Notes: generated by a model not told the origin, from the letters alone. DNA of 64,000 bases from Christiangramia sediminis (GCF_020552705.1 NZ_JAJBZG010000001.1:186001-250000); one strand, 5' to 3'; counted from the stretch's first letter, positions 53,260 through 63,162 are shown. A program made the numbers and translations.

Positions 53260-54060
53260 ATGGATATACTGGAAATACTGGGTTATTTTGGCGCATTATT
53301 AATTGGGGTAGTACTTGGTTTGATCGGGGGTGGAGGCTCTATACTTACAGTCCCGGTGCTGGTATATCTCATGGCCATTAATCCGGTTACAGCAACGGCT
53401 TATTCCTTATTTGTGGTAGGTGCTTCTTCCCTGGTTGGAGCAATTAGGAATATACCCAAGAAGCTGATAGATTTTAGAACCGCTATTGTATTTGCAATTC
53501 CGGCATTTATCGCGGTTTACCTCACAAGAAAATTTTTAGTACCGGCAATTCCTGAAGAAATATTTTCAGTTTCCGGTTTTGTTATCACCAAGAATATAGG
53601 GATCATGTTATTCTTTGCGATCATTATGGTGATCGCTGCAATTTCCATGATAAAGGAAAAAGATAATGGCAGGAATACCGAAGTCAAAAAAGTGTCCTAT
53701 AATTATCCCCTCATCATTATTGAAGGATTGGTGGTTGGTTTACTTACAGGAATAGTAGGAGCTGGAGGTGGATTCTTAATAATTCCGGCCCTTGTTCTCC
53801 TGGCAAAATTACCCATGAAAAAAGCAGTGGCAACTTCGCTCCTGATCATCGCTGTAAAATCGCTTATCGGATTTATTGGAGATGTTCAGAATATGGAAAT
53901 AGACTGGGTATTTCTAATGATCTTTACCGGCCTCTCTATAGCTGGTATCTGGCTTGGGGTCTATCTAAATAACTTTATAAATGGGAAAAAGCTGAAGAAA
54001 GGTTTTGGCTGGTTCGTTTTATTAATGGGTATTTATATTATCTGGAAGGAATTATTTTAA
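53260..54060 (+). CDS. TauE/SafE family sulfite/sulfonate exporter
   Basis: 266 aa, about eight membrane helices in two repeated halves. Each half has a glycine-rich start: VVLGLIGGGGSILTVPVLVY and GLLTGIVGAGGGFLIIPALV. These are the TauE/SafE repeats. It probably exports sulfite or an organosulfur anion. It sits directly downstream of the Crp/Fnr gene with a promoter and operator candidate in the gap. Confidence 0.92.
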   Translation: MDILEILGYFGALLIGVVLGLIGGGGSILTVPVLVYLMAINPVTATAYSLFVVGASSLVGAIRNIPKKLIDFRTAIVFAIPAFIAVYLTRKFLVPAIPEEIFSVSGFVITKNIGIMLFFAIIMVIAAISMIKEKDNGRNTEVKKVSYNYPLIIIEGLVVGLLTGIVGAGGGFLIIPALVLLAKLPMKKAVATSLLIIAVKSLIGFIGDVQNMEIDWVFLMIFTGLSIAGIWLGVYLNNFINGKKLKKGFGWFVLLMGIYIIWKELF

Positions 54061-54572
54061 AAAGACATTCAATTTTTCTTTTTCAAAATGTTTTATGCCT
54101 TTATAAATGATGAAATTCAGCTATTTAGCGTATTTTTATAGTTACCGAAACTAAATTTACACCCAAAATCCCCCCTTTATTTTTTTTAGTTTTCTGAATC
54201 TATTTCAGAAGCTGCACATATATGATATAAGTTTATCCGGATTCCTGGGCAATGTTTTTCAGGAGTTATGGTTTGGGGGGAAACAATTGCACGCAGTATT
54301 CCGCAGTGCATCATATTAAAGACCTTCTCCTCAAATGGAGCAAATTTAGGTTAGGTTAAGGCTCCGTTTAGAATGGTTATTCCGCTCAGTGATCCGGATA
54401 TTTTATTTAATGAATCTCGACTTCAATTGCACACTTCTTAATATTTAAATAAAGTCTGAAATTAGCCTTAACCGAATAGGGCCAAAGCTCTAATTTTCTG
54501 TAAATTTATTGGCCGAAAGAAAAGAGTGATTTCTGAACTCTTACTTTAATTATTAAAGAAAAACTTCCGTAA
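54061..54572. other. Long leader region upstream of cydA (512 bp)
   Basis: No convincing coding frame on either strand. It contains an interrupted repeat TGCAC ... GTGCA at about 54287-54310 and several T-rich tracts. The length suggests a regulated promoter or a leader RNA, but nothing specific can be named. Confidence 0.4.
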
Positions 54573-55874
54573 ATGGAGAACCTCGATTACGCCAGACTTC
54601 AAATGGCATTTACCCTCGGCTTTCATATAATTTTTGCCTGTATAGGCATGGTAATGCCTTTTTTTATGGTGGTTTCTCACCGTAAATGGCTAAATACACG
54701 TAATCCCATATATCTGGATCTCACTAAAGCCTGGCAAAGGGGAGTGGCTATTTTTTTTGTTACCGGGGCGGTTTCGGGAACGGCACTTTCTTTTGAATTG
54801 GGAATGCTCTGGCCAGAATTTATGAAACATGCAGGTCCCGTGATCGGGATGCCCTTTTCTTTGGAGGGAGCTGCTTTCTTTGTAGAAGCGATTGCTTTAG
54901 GTTTTTATCTCTACGGCTGGAAGAAACTTCCGGAAACTTTTCACTGGATCACCGGGATCATAGTAGGGATATCGGGAGTGGTTTCCGGGATCCTGGTGGT
55001 TTCTGCCAATGCCTGGATGAATTCACCCACCGGTTTTGATGTTATTAACGGGGAGTTTGTAAATATAGATCCTGTAAAAGCATTTTTAAATGATGCCTGG
55101 TTTTCCCAGGCCTTGCACATGACCCTGGCTGCGTTTGCAGCCACTGGCTTTGCCGTAGCAGGTATTCATGCTTTTCAAATCTTACGTAGAAAAAGGACCG
55201 ATTTGCATATTAAGGCTTTTAAGATCGCTATATTTTTTGGTGCGGTGGCCGCATTGCTTCAGCCAATTAGCGGCGATATTTCAGCAAAAGATGTGGCAGA
55301 GCGACAGCCCATCAAACTTGCCGCAATGGAAGCCCATTATGAAACTGAAAAAGGAGCACCTTTATTTATTGGTGGGATCGTGGACGAAGAGAAAAAAGAA
55401 GTTTCCTATAAAATTGAAATTCCAAAAGCCCTTTCCTTCTTAGCTTTTGGTGATTTTGATGCTGAAGTAAAGGGATTAAATGATTTTCCTGAAGAGAATA
55501 TTCCACCGGTTTCTATTGTTCACTACGCTTTTCAAACGATGGTGGGAATAGGCTCTTTGCTAATGCTGGCTGCCCTCATTTACTTTGTGAGTCTAAAAAA
55601 GAAGAGCTGGATGGAGAACCGGAAATACTGGTGGCTGTTCGCACTGCTAAGCCCGTTAGGCTTTATCGCGGTGGAAGCCGGTTGGGTGGTTACCGAAGTC
55701 GGAAGGCAGCCGTGGATCGTATATAATATCATGCGTACTTCTGAAGCAGTTACGCCCATGCCGGGATTAAAATATAGTTTTTATTTGTACCTGGCGGTTT
55801 ATATTACGCTCGCCATTACCGTTACCTGGCTAGTGAACAGACAAATTAAAGTACTAAACAATCCAAAAGACTAA
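54573..55874 (+). CDS. cydA: Cytochrome bd ubiquinol oxidase subunit I
   Basis: 433 aa, about nine membrane helices. It carries haem b and d ligands; early motifs are ARLQMAFTLGFHIIF and SFELGMLWPEF, and the CydA signature GWVVTEVGRQPW lies near the end. It is shorter than E. coli CydA (522 aa), so it belongs to the short Q-loop class. It oxidises quinol and reduces oxygen at low oxygen tension. The ORF is followed by cydB after 2 bases. Confidence 0.97.
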   Translation: MENLDYARLQMAFTLGFHIIFACIGMVMPFFMVVSHRKWLNTRNPIYLDLTKAWQRGVAIFFVTGAVSGTALSFELGMLWPEFMKHAGPVIGMPFSLEGAAFFVEAIALGFYLYGWKKLPETFHWITGIIVGISGVVSGILVVSANAWMNSPTGFDVINGEFVNIDPVKAFLNDAWFSQALHMTLAAFAATGFAVAGIHAFQILRRKRTDLHIKAFKIAIFFGAVAALLQPISGDISAKDVAERQPIKLAAMEAHYETEKGAPLFIGGIVDEEKKEVSYKIEIPKALSFLAFGDFDAEVKGLNDFPEENIPPVSIVHYAFQTMVGIGSLLMLAALIYFVSLKKKSWMENRKYWWLFALLSPLGFIAVEAGWVVTEVGRQPWIVYNIMRTSEAVTPMPGLKYSFYLYLAVYITLAITVTWLVNRQIKVLNNPKD

Positions 55875-55876
55875 GT

Positions 55877-56917
55877 ATGTTGTACGTAGTTTTATTCTTC
55901 ACATTTTTTTCCCTTTTCCTTTATGTATTGCTGGGAGGAGCCGATTTTGGTGCTGGTATCGTAGAATTATTCTCATCGCGTGACAATAAGAAACTGAACC
56001 GGGATACGATCTATAAAGTTATGGGACCGGTTTGGGAAGCTAATCATATCTGGTTGATCATACTTATCGTGATACTTTGGATCGCTTTTCCGGAATATTT
56101 CAACATCATAATCATATATCTGCACATTCCATTAACACTGGTTCTTCTGGGAATTACCATGCGTGGAGTCGCTTTTATTTTCAGGCATTATGATGCCGTG
56201 GTAGATAGATCTCAGGACTGGTATAACCGGATGTTCAGAATTTCAAGTTTAATCACGCCTATTTTCCTGGGAATGTCTTTTGGTGCACTGGTAAGCGGAG
56301 AGATCCTGGTGACCAATGATTATACTGAAACTACTTTTCAGGAAATTTTCATGGATCCCTGGCTTAATATTTTCACTTTCCTGACGGGCTTATTTTATGC
56401 TTCTTTATGTGCATTTCTGGCTTCCACTTTATTAATTGGGGAAACCACAGGTGATACCAGGAAAATGTATAGCAGAAAATCTGGAATATTTACGGTAGTG
56501 CTGGTGCTAATTGGGGGTACGGTTTTGCTATATGGTTACCTCACAGAAATGGTTTTTGTTAAGGATTTTCTTCAAAATACTTGGTCCCTGGCAGCAATAG
56601 CTTTATCTGCATTGTTATTAATTCCGCTATGGCGGGCTATTAAAAAGGAAGATAGCGTTCTCACCAGGATTTTTGCGGGGATGCAAATACTACTCGTAAT
56701 TTTTGCCGCGGTAAATACTCACTTTCCGAATCTTATCATTACCCAGACCACAGAGGTGAATATGCTGGCAGGAACAGCTCCCGAATCGGTGATAAAAGTG
56801 CTGGGAATATCACTAATTATTGGGGGTTGTGTGATTCTTCCAGGTCTTTTTCACCTCATGAAATCCTTTAATATGATCAACATTCCGTCCAGGTCTTCAG
56901 AACGGCAGGAAAATTAA
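55877..56917 (+). CDS. cydB: Cytochrome bd ubiquinol oxidase subunit II
   Basis: 346 aa, about eight membrane helices. Typical segments are LLGGADFGAGIVELF, GPVWEANHIWLI (conserved Trp/Glu/His region) and RGVAFIFRHYD. It pairs with CydA, two bases upstream, to form the oxidase. No cydX-like small ORF was recognised. Confidence 0.96.
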   Translation: MLYVVLFFTFFSLFLYVLLGGADFGAGIVELFSSRDNKKLNRDTIYKVMGPVWEANHIWLIILIVILWIAFPEYFNIIIIYLHIPLTLVLLGITMRGVAFIFRHYDAVVDRSQDWYNRMFRISSLITPIFLGMSFGALVSGEILVTNDYTETTFQEIFMDPWLNIFTFLTGLFYASLCAFLASTLLIGETTGDTRKMYSRKSGIFTVVLVLIGGTVLLYGYLTEMVFVKDFLQNTWSLAAIALSALLLIPLWRAIKKEDSVLTRIFAGMQILLVIFAAVNTHFPNLIITQTTEVNMLAGTAPESVIKVLGISLIIGGCVILPGLFHLMKSFNMINIPSRSSERQEN

Positions 56918-57023
56918 ATTGCAGAAAAGCTCTGTTAAAAATGCTTAAAACTGAAATTAAGCTTGGGGAAGCCTGCTTTTTTGGGTAATTTCAATCCTGA
57001 AAACTAATTTTAATCAGAATATT

Positions 57024-57338
57024 ATGAAATCATTAATTAAAAAAGGACTTTTTCTAAGCACAGTTATCTTGTTTATTGCTTGTGGAGAGAGCACAGATGT
57101 GGTAGAATCTGGAACTTACCAGGGAACTATCAAGAAAGTAGAAGCTGAAAAAACCGAAATTTATGTATCTACGGAAGATGACAAAACATTAGAACTGTAT
57201 TTCACAGAGACTACAAGTCTTACCAGAAATGGGAGCGAAGTGGATTTTTCAGAGTTAAAAGAAGGTCAGAAAGTTGAAGTTGAAGTTGAAAAAAATGGAA
57301 AAAGACTGGATCCGCTTTCAGTTAAAATAATGGAATAA
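57024..57338 (+). CDS. Small lipoprotein, DUF5666/OB-like
   Basis: 104 aa; lipobox LFIACG near residue 20. The mature part is a small beta fold (GTYQGTIKKVEAEKTEIYVS, LKEGQKVEVEVEKNGKRL) like DUF5666/YobA-type OB domains. It lies 2 bases upstream of the DUF2231 gene and is probably co-transcribed with it. Confidence 0.68.
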   Translation: MKSLIKKGLFLSTVILFIACGESTDVVESGTYQGTIKKVEAEKTEIYVSTEDDKTLELYFTETTSLTRNGSEVDFSELKEGQKVEVEVEKNGKRLDPLSVKIME

Positions 57339-57340
57339 GA

Positions 57341-57826
57341 ATGATCGAATTACCAGATTTTTGGCGGACAGAGGTGTTTCATCCTCTGTCCGTTCATTTT
57401 CCAATAGTTTTGTTGCTCATGGCGACCTTGTTCAAAATTATAGGACTTTGGTCCTCAAAAATTACCTGGGATCATGGCGGTCGGCTTATGCTTTTCCTGG
57501 GGGTGATTGGGGTGTGGATCGCCATTTATACCGGAGATCTTGCCGACGGAATTGTTTCAAGACAGCTTTGCGATCCAACCGTTCTTAAGGAACATGAAAA
57601 TTTCGCATATACCACCGCATGGATTTTTACCATAGCGCTTGCTATTGAATTACTCATGCGTTATATAGATATTTTAAAGACCAGAATTACTTCTTTCATC
57701 CTGGTGCTGCTAATGCTCGCCGGGACGGGCACGCTGATGTATGTGGGCCACTTGGGAGCAGAATTGGTCTATCAGCAGGCAGCAGGAGTAAATATCCCTT
57801 CAGAAGATTGTACCGAATTTAATTAG
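57341..57826 (+). CDS. DUF2231 family membrane protein
   Basis: 161 aa, four membrane helices. The opening FHPLSVHFPIVLLLMATLFK (HP-VHFP pattern) and EHENFAYTTAW are diagnostic of DUF2231. Its His residues suggest haem or metal binding, and the family often sits near oxidases, as here after cydAB. Function unproven. Confidence 0.85.
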   Translation: MIELPDFWRTEVFHPLSVHFPIVLLLMATLFKIIGLWSSKITWDHGGRLMLFLGVIGVWIAIYTGDLADGIVSRQLCDPTVLKEHENFAYTTAWIFTIALAIELLMRYIDILKTRITSFILVLLMLAGTGTLMYVGHLGAELVYQQAAGVNIPSEDCTEFN

Positions 57827-57832
57827 AAAATT

Positions 57833-58447
57833 ATGAAAGATCTTAAATCTCACTGGGAGAACATATATTCTACAAAGGAATTTGAAGAGACCAGCTGGTT
57901 TCAGGAAAAACCTGAAACTTCTCTAAAAATTATACAGTCTTTAGGTCTTTCAAAAAAAGCACAGATCATTGATATTGGCGGGGGGAATAGTTTCCTGGTA
58001 GATCATCTTTTGAAACTAGGTTATAAGAATATAAGTGTGCTGGATATTTCTGAAATGGCATTAGAAAAAGCCAAAGAAAGATTGGGGGAAAAGTCTGAGC
58101 AAGTAAACTGGATCTGTAGCGATGTTACGGAATATAATTTTGAGCAGGAGTTTGAACTATGGCACGATCGTGCCGCCTTTCATTTTCTTACCGAAGATAG
58201 CCAGGTAGAGAATTATATTTCAAGACTCAAGACTTCCCTTAGATCTGGCGGCTATTTTATTCTGGGAACTTTTTCTGAAAACGGGCCGGATAAATGCAGT
58301 GGCATTGAAATAAGAAAATATTCTTCTATGGACCTGCAGGAGCTCTTTGAAAAGGATTTTGAAATAGTACGTTTGGAAAACCTGGATCATAAAACACCCT
58401 GGGATGCTGTGCAGAATTTTACTTTTGGATTATTCCGAAAAAAATAA
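57833..58447 (+). CDS. Class I SAM-dependent methyltransferase
   Basis: 204 aa. Motif I IIDIGGGNSFLVDHLL, motif II VLDISEMALEKAKERL and ICSDVTEYNF give the Rossmann-like SAM fold. The opening HWENIYSTKEFEETSWFQEK is typical of thiopurine/tellurite-type (TehB/TPMT-like) relatives. Substrate unknown. It follows DUF2231 by 6 bases on the same strand. Confidence 0.88.
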   Translation: MKDLKSHWENIYSTKEFEETSWFQEKPETSLKIIQSLGLSKKAQIIDIGGGNSFLVDHLLKLGYKNISVLDISEMALEKAKERLGEKSEQVNWICSDVTEYNFEQEFELWHDRAAFHFLTEDSQVENYISRLKTSLRSGGYFILGTFSENGPDKCSGIEIRKYSSMDLQELFEKDFEIVRLENLDHKTPWDAVQNFTFGLFRKK

Positions 58448-58516
58448 GTTCACTGCTGAATCCTTCAGAATTTATCTTTAAAAACTCTATTTTTAAGCTC
58501 ATTCTTAATCGAGCCT

Positions 58517-59332
58517 TTGACTAAATTTAGAAATAAAACAGTCCTTATAACTGGTGGAGCTTCAGGTATCGGCTTGCTAATGGCTAAAGTTTCCTTAGAA
58601 AAAGGAGCTACCAGTCTTATTATTTTAGACATCAATAGAAAAGCTTTACATGAACTTGAGCTTCAATTGAAAAGTGAATATGTTCAAATTCTCTGTCTGG
58701 AAGTTGATCTTACCGATGATACGCAATTAAAAAATTCAGTAGCAGAAATTAAAGAAAGAGGTCTTGAAATAGATATTCTCATAAATAATGCAGGAGTAGT
58801 TACGGGAAAGAATTTTAGTGAACATTCCCTCCGGGATATCGATCTGAATATGCAGGTGAATTCCGTGGCTCCCATGAAACTTACAAATTTGTTACTTCCT
58901 GCAATGCTCAAAAGAAAGAGCGGCCATATTGTTAATATTTCCTCGGCCGCAAGTATGCTTTCAAATCCGGGGATGTCAGTTTATTGCGCCAGTAAATGGG
59001 CCATGACAGGTTGGTCTGATTCTTTACGCCTGGAAATGGAACGTGGTAAAACCGGAATTAAGGTGCTCACGGTGACGCCCTTTTATATAGATACGGGGAT
59101 GTTTGATGGAGTAAGATCTCCCGTGATTCCCATTTTGAAGCCGGCAAAAGTAGCCTGTCAGATTATTATGGCTATTGAGAAAAATAAGATCATACTTAGA
59201 ACTCCTAAAATTCTATATACGCTTCCGTTACTAAAAGGACTTCTTCCTAAAAGAATACTGGACCTTATAATTGGAAAGTATTTCGGAATATATAATTCCA
59301 TGGATCAATTTAAAGGTAGAACCAATGAATAA
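58517..59332 (+). CDS. Short-chain dehydrogenase/reductase
   Basis: 271 aa, read from TTG 58517 because no ATG precedes the cofactor motif TGGASGIG (about residues 12-19). NNAGV, NISSAAS (catalytic Ser) and SVYCASKWA (Tyr-Lys) complete the SDR set. The C-terminal part is hydrophobic (ILYTLPLLKGLLP), suggesting membrane association and a lipid substrate. It overlaps the aldehyde dehydrogenase start by 8 bases, so they act together, perhaps alcohol to aldehyde to acid. Confidence 0.88.
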   Translation: MTKFRNKTVLITGGASGIGLLMAKVSLEKGATSLIILDINRKALHELELQLKSEYVQILCLEVDLTDDTQLKNSVAEIKERGLEIDILINNAGVVTGKNFSEHSLRDIDLNMQVNSVAPMKLTNLLLPAMLKRKSGHIVNISSAASMLSNPGMSVYCASKWAMTGWSDSLRLEMERGKTGIKVLTVTPFYIDTGMFDGVRSPVIPILKPAKVACQIIMAIEKNKIILRTPKILYTLPLLKGLLPKRILDLIIGKYFGIYNSMDQFKGRTNE

Positions 59333-60731
59333 AACCGAATTGCACGCATTGCTGGAAAAGCAACAATCTGCTTTTAAAAAGTCACCTCCGAATATCAAAA
59401 CCCGGCTGGATAGTTTGAAAACGCTTTCAGATATTGTAGAGCAGAATAAGGATAAGCTGATTGATGCGGTTTATAAGGATTTTGGTGTGCGTGCCAGGGA
59501 AGAGACCTTATTTTTGGAGATCTTTCCGCTCCAGGATGAAATTAGGCATGCAATGAAGAACCTTCGCAGCTGGGCAAAAAGAAGACATGTTCAGGGAGCC
59601 TGGTTCTTACTGCCAAGTTCTGCCTATTACCAGTATCAGCCCTTAGGTTCTGTGGGTATCATGGGAGCTTGGAACTACCAGATCTTGCTAACACTTAGTC
59701 CATTGGTGGATGCCATCGCTGCGGGAAATCATGCTATTCTAAAACCTTCTGAAATTGCTCCAGAGTCGGCCGAAGTGATAAAGAAACTTATTAATTCAAA
59801 TTTTCCTGAAGAATATATTCATTGCGTAACCGGTGATGCTGAACTTGCTAAAGATTTTTCATCGACGCCTTTTGATCATTTATTTTTTACGGGCTCCACG
59901 AAAATTGGAAAATTGGTCATGGCTGCCGCAGCACCTAATCTTACCCCGGTAACCCTGGAACTGGGCGGGAAATCACCCGCAGTTATTCATAATTCCTATT
60001 CTGTGAAATTAGCGGCTAAAAGGATCATGGCCGGGAAACTATTTAATTGTGGCCAAACCTGTGTTGCTACAGATTATGTGATCATGCCTAACGCGATGAA
60101 CAGAGAATTTGAAAATGAAGCCAGGAAATTACTCGAAAATTTCTATCCTGATATTTCAGAAAATGAACAATACAGCAGGATTATAAATTCCGGTCATTTT
60201 GAACGACTCAATTCCCTTCTCAAGGATGCCCAGGAAAAAGGGGCCAGGATCGTAGAATTGAGCGACATTAATCTTGATAAGCCAAAACTTATGACCCCAA
60301 AGCTTGTATTTAATGTTTCTGATGAGATGGAATTGATGCAGGAAGAGATCTTTGGTCCTGTTTTACCAGTGGTAAATCTTGAAACCATAGAGGAAGCTGT
60401 AGAATATGTAAACGAAAGACCAAAACCATTGGCGCTGTATTATTTTGATAATAAAAAAAGCAGGATCAACTGGCTCCTTAGAAATACACTTTCAGGGGGA
60501 GTTACCATAAATGACACGCTGTATCATCTTGCTCAGCATAATCTCCCTTTTGGCGGAGTAGGCGCAAGTGGAATGGGACATTATCATGGATTTGATGGTT
60601 TTAAAACCTTTTCAAAAAAGCGGGCTGTGATGTATCAAAAGAATTTTGCAGTTTCAGATTATCTTCATCCACCATTTACAGATCTTAAGAAACGGCTTAT
60701 TAATATCCTGGGAAGGATCACTAAGGTTTAA
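59325..60731 (+). CDS. Aldehyde dehydrogenase, class 3-like
   Basis: 468 aa from ATG 59325, preferred because it overlaps the SDR stop in a coupling arrangement; 18 extra residues upstream are read from the SDR gene. Landmarks are MGAWNYQILLTL, FTGSTKIGK, LELGGKSPAVIH (Glu), NCGQTCVATDYV (Cys) and EIFGPVLPV. The absence of a long N-terminal domain and the C-terminal VMYQKNF region fit class 3 (fatty aldehyde or coniferyl aldehyde) enzymes. Confidence 0.92.
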   Translation: MNKTELHALLEKQQSAFKKSPPNIKTRLDSLKTLSDIVEQNKDKLIDAVYKDFGVRAREETLFLEIFPLQDEIRHAMKNLRSWAKRRHVQGAWFLLPSSAYYQYQPLGSVGIMGAWNYQILLTLSPLVDAIAAGNHAILKPSEIAPESAEVIKKLINSNFPEEYIHCVTGDAELAKDFSSTPFDHLFFTGSTKIGKLVMAAAAPNLTPVTLELGGKSPAVIHNSYSVKLAAKRIMAGKLFNCGQTCVATDYVIMPNAMNREFENEARKLLENFYPDISENEQYSRIINSGHFERLNSLLKDAQEKGARIVELSDINLDKPKLMTPKLVFNVSDEMELMQEEIFGPVLPVVNLETIEEAVEYVNERPKPLALYYFDNKKSRINWLLRNTLSGGVTINDTLYHLAQHNLPFGGVGASGMGHYHGFDGFKTFSKKRAVMYQKNFAVSDYLHPPFTDLKKRLINILGRITKV

Positions 60732-60766
60732 GAAATGTATTAATAAGAGAAATTTTCTTCTTTTTA

Positions 60767-60774
60767 TAAATTTG
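60767..60774 (+). promoter_or_regulatory. Bacteroidota -7 box TAAATTTG
   Basis: Exact TAnnTTTG match. It ends two bases before ATG 60776, so that ATG is probably not in the mRNA. Confidence 0.5.
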
Positions 60775-60796
60775 AATGAAATCTAATAGTATCAAT

Positions 60797-61486
60797 ATGG
60801 CCGGTAAGGAAAAGATGATCAATGGTTATAAGCATATTCATTATGTTAGAGAAAGTTTATCTGCTGAAGAAATGATTACCCGGAGTGAGAATTTTTATCA
60901 TTTTCTAAATAGCAGGAGGTCTGTGCGTCATTTTTCAGATAAAGAAGTTCCGCAAGAAGTAATTGATACTATTATCAGGTCTGCCGGAACGGCTCCTTCC
61001 GGAGCACATAAGCAGCCATGGAAATTCTGTGCTGTTTCTAATAAAAAATTGAAATCCAGGATCAGGGAAGCTGCAGAAAAAGAAGAAGAGGAAAATTATT
61101 CAGGGCGAATGAGTGAACGTTGGCTTAAAGATCTTGCCCCTTTAGGAACCGATACCAATAAAGAATTTCTCGAAATTGCTCCCTGGCTGATCGTTGTTTT
61201 CAAAGAAGTATACGAGGTTGATGATGCCGACAAAAAACAAAATAATTATTACGTGAATGAATCTGTGGGAATCGCCTGCGGAATGCTAATTTCGGCGATA
61301 CATAATGCCGGGCTGGTCACCTTAACGCATACACCAAGCCCTATGAATTTTCTTGCAGATCTTTTAGAAAGGCCTAAAAATGAAAGAGCTTATTTATTAT
61401 TGCCGGTTGGTTACGCAGCTGAAGATGCAGTAGTTCCTGCTATAGAAAGGAAAAAGTTATCAGAAATCAGTCAGTTCTATAAATAA
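60797..61486 (+). CDS. Nitroreductase family protein (iodotyrosine deiodinase-like)
   Basis: 229 aa from ATG 60797. An ATG at 60776 lies too close to the promoter box; a third candidate, ATG 60815, has a GGAAAAG-type site before it. FMN-binding segments are NSRRSVRHFSDK (Arg-Arg-Ser-Val), TAPSGAHKQPWKF and LTHTPSPMNFL. The length and PSGAHKQPW block fit the IYD/BluB-like branch. It is a flavin reductase of unknown substrate. Confidence 0.87.
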   Translation: MAGKEKMINGYKHIHYVRESLSAEEMITRSENFYHFLNSRRSVRHFSDKEVPQEVIDTIIRSAGTAPSGAHKQPWKFCAVSNKKLKSRIREAAEKEEEENYSGRMSERWLKDLAPLGTDTNKEFLEIAPWLIVVFKEVYEVDDADKKQNNYYVNESVGIACGMLISAIHNAGLVTLTHTPSPMNFLADLLERPKNERAYLLLPVGYAAEDAVVPAIERKKLSEISQFYK

Positions 61487-61598
61487 ACGCCGATCCCTTG
61501 TAGGGTGAGACCGACGTTTCTGTAATTATGAAAAAAACAATGTTTTGGGACAAGAACTTTGTCAAGCTTGCAAGGTTAATCGAACCTTATATTAAGTC

Positions 61599-61614
61599 TG
61601 TAACATTTGTTACA
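61599..61614. promoter_or_regulatory. Crp/Fnr-type operator candidate, site 2
   Basis: TGTAACATTTGTTACA, perfect 7-base arms. Its centre is 30 bases upstream of the next ATG, so the geometry differs from sites 1 and 3. Confidence 0.6.
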
Positions 61615-61635
61615 CAGGTAATTATATAATTTAGA

Positions 61636-62046
61636 ATGCCTAAACTTTTAGTGAAAAGAAACTCTGAATGGGCCAACAAAATGAGGTCTTTCGATCTTTA
61701 TTTAAATGGAAGGAAATTTGCTGAAATTAAAGATAAGCAGGTTTTATCTTTTGAGATCCCAGAGGGAAAATATCAGCTTATGGCGAAAATAGATTGGTGC
61801 GGAAGTCAGCCATTAGATATTGAAATCTCAGAGGGAGAGATCAAAAGAATAGAAGTGAAGGGATTTATTTTTTCTAAATACCTACTACCTGTAGCGGTGG
61901 TATCAGGATTTTTATACTTCGGGATTTATTTCAAATATAATACTAACAGTCTTTTTCTGGCTACGCTGCTCATGATATTCTTTGGGTATATGCTTTATTT
62001 TATGAGCTTTGGGCGTAACCAGTATTTAAGACTAAGAGAAATTTGA
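61636..62046 (+). CDS. Small two-helix membrane protein
   Basis: 136 aa. The N-terminal 75 residues form a small beta domain (RSFDLYLNGRKFAEIKDK, IPEGKYQLMAKIDWCGSQPL), then come two membrane helices (about 80-98 and 105-122). The beta part resembles PEGA/DUF-type carrier domains seen in many Bacteroidota. Function unknown. It lies just after operator site 2. Confidence 0.7.
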   Translation: MPKLLVKRNSEWANKMRSFDLYLNGRKFAEIKDKQVLSFEIPEGKYQLMAKIDWCGSQPLDIEISEGEIKRIEVKGFIFSKYLLPVAVVSGFLYFGIYFKYNTNSLFLATLLMIFFGYMLYFMSFGRNQYLRLREI

Positions 62047-62054
62047 ATTTCAAG

Positions 62055-63053
62055 TTAAGAAGGTACTTCTGCTCGCTGGTCTATCAGACCTTCATTTTTC
62101 AGGTCCTGCCAGAATTCTGATGGGATCTTCACCTCAAATGCTTTCGCATTCTCTTTAACCTGTTCTGGTTTACTTGCGCCAGCCAAGACCGTATTTACAA
62201 TTTTTGGGGCATAAGAGAATTGTATGGAGGCAGAACTTAGGTCTACACCATGTTTCTTCGCAATTTTCTTGATCCCGTTCAATTTTTTTACTTTTTCTTC
62301 AGGCATATCCCCTGAATAGTTATAGCGGTCTTTCCCGGAAAGTAGGCCCGCATTGAAAGGAGCCGCAGCAATCAAGCCCACCTCGTGCTTTTCGATCGCT
62401 GGGAATAATTCCTCCAGAGATTTTTTATGATTTACCAGGGAATACTGGATAGCCGATAAGAATAGATCGGGATCGGCATCTGTTTCTTCCAGCGTTTTTA
62501 TTATTGGTTCAATAGTATTTACTCCAAGTCCCCAGCCTTTGATAAGACCTTCTTCTCTCATTTTGGTAAGTTCTGGCATGGCACCTTTTTTAGCTACTTC
62601 AAAATGATCCAACCAGGTTGTCCCATCCTTATATTCGTCATTATGGTCCGGGGAAAGATCATGGATAAAAACATAATCTATACTTTCTACCCCAAGTCTT
62701 TGCAAACTGTCTTCAATAGATCTTCTAACCGCTTCTGCTGAATAATCATACTTATAATCGAAAGGAGCAGGATCTTTCCACATAGTCTCGGGAACTTTAT
62801 TAGTGGCCGTCAAAATCCGGCCCACTTTAGTGGTAAGAACATAATCATCCCTTTTCTTATTATGAAGAAAATGGCCAAAGCGTCTTTCACTTAATCCAAG
62901 CCCGTACCAGGGAGAGGTGTCATAATATCTTATTCCGGCGTCCCATGCTGCTTCCAGGGTTTGTTCCGCTTCTCTATCTGTCATCACTTTAAAGCCGTTT
63001 CCAATAGCTACACCACCCAGTCCCAGCTTTTCTTTTAATACTTCTCTACCCAT
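62055..63053 (-). CDS. Aldo/keto reductase, L-fucose/galactose dehydrogenase-like
   Basis: 332 aa. The AKR tetrad is in YYDTSPWYGLG (Asp, Tyr), LTTKVGR (Lys) and YVFIHDLSPDH (His). ASIQFSYAPKIVNTVLAGAS marks the cofactor-binding C-terminus. The GLGLSERRFGHFL block points to the branch with D-threo-aldose or L-fucose dehydrogenases. It is divergent from the fatty acid hydroxylase gene, with operator site 3 between them. Confidence 0.88.
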   Translation of the reverse strand: MGREVLKEKLGLGGVAIGNGFKVMTDREAEQTLEAAWDAGIRYYDTSPWYGLGLSERRFGHFLHNKKRDDYVLTTKVGRILTATNKVPETMWKDPAPFDYKYDYSAEAVRRSIEDSLQRLGVESIDYVFIHDLSPDHNDEYKDGTTWLDHFEVAKKGAMPELTKMREEGLIKGWGLGVNTIEPIIKTLEETDADPDLFLSAIQYSLVNHKKSLEELFPAIEKHEVGLIAAAPFNAGLLSGKDRYNYSGDMPEEKVKKLNGIKKIAKKHGVDLSSASIQFSYAPKIVNTVLAGASKPEQVKENAKAFEVKIPSEFWQDLKNEGLIDQRAEVPS

Positions 63054-63162
63054 AATTAATTTTTTAGAAGCTTAAATTTAAAGAGATTATCTTTGAATTT
63101 AATCCCATTTAACGCATTCTAACAGAAAAGCTTAGCGGCTGTTAATGCTTTTGTAAATAACT

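Noticed and set aside
61528-61630. 33-codon frame upstream of the two-helix membrane protein
   Set aside because: It overlaps the operator palindrome and has no recognisable features; probably chance.
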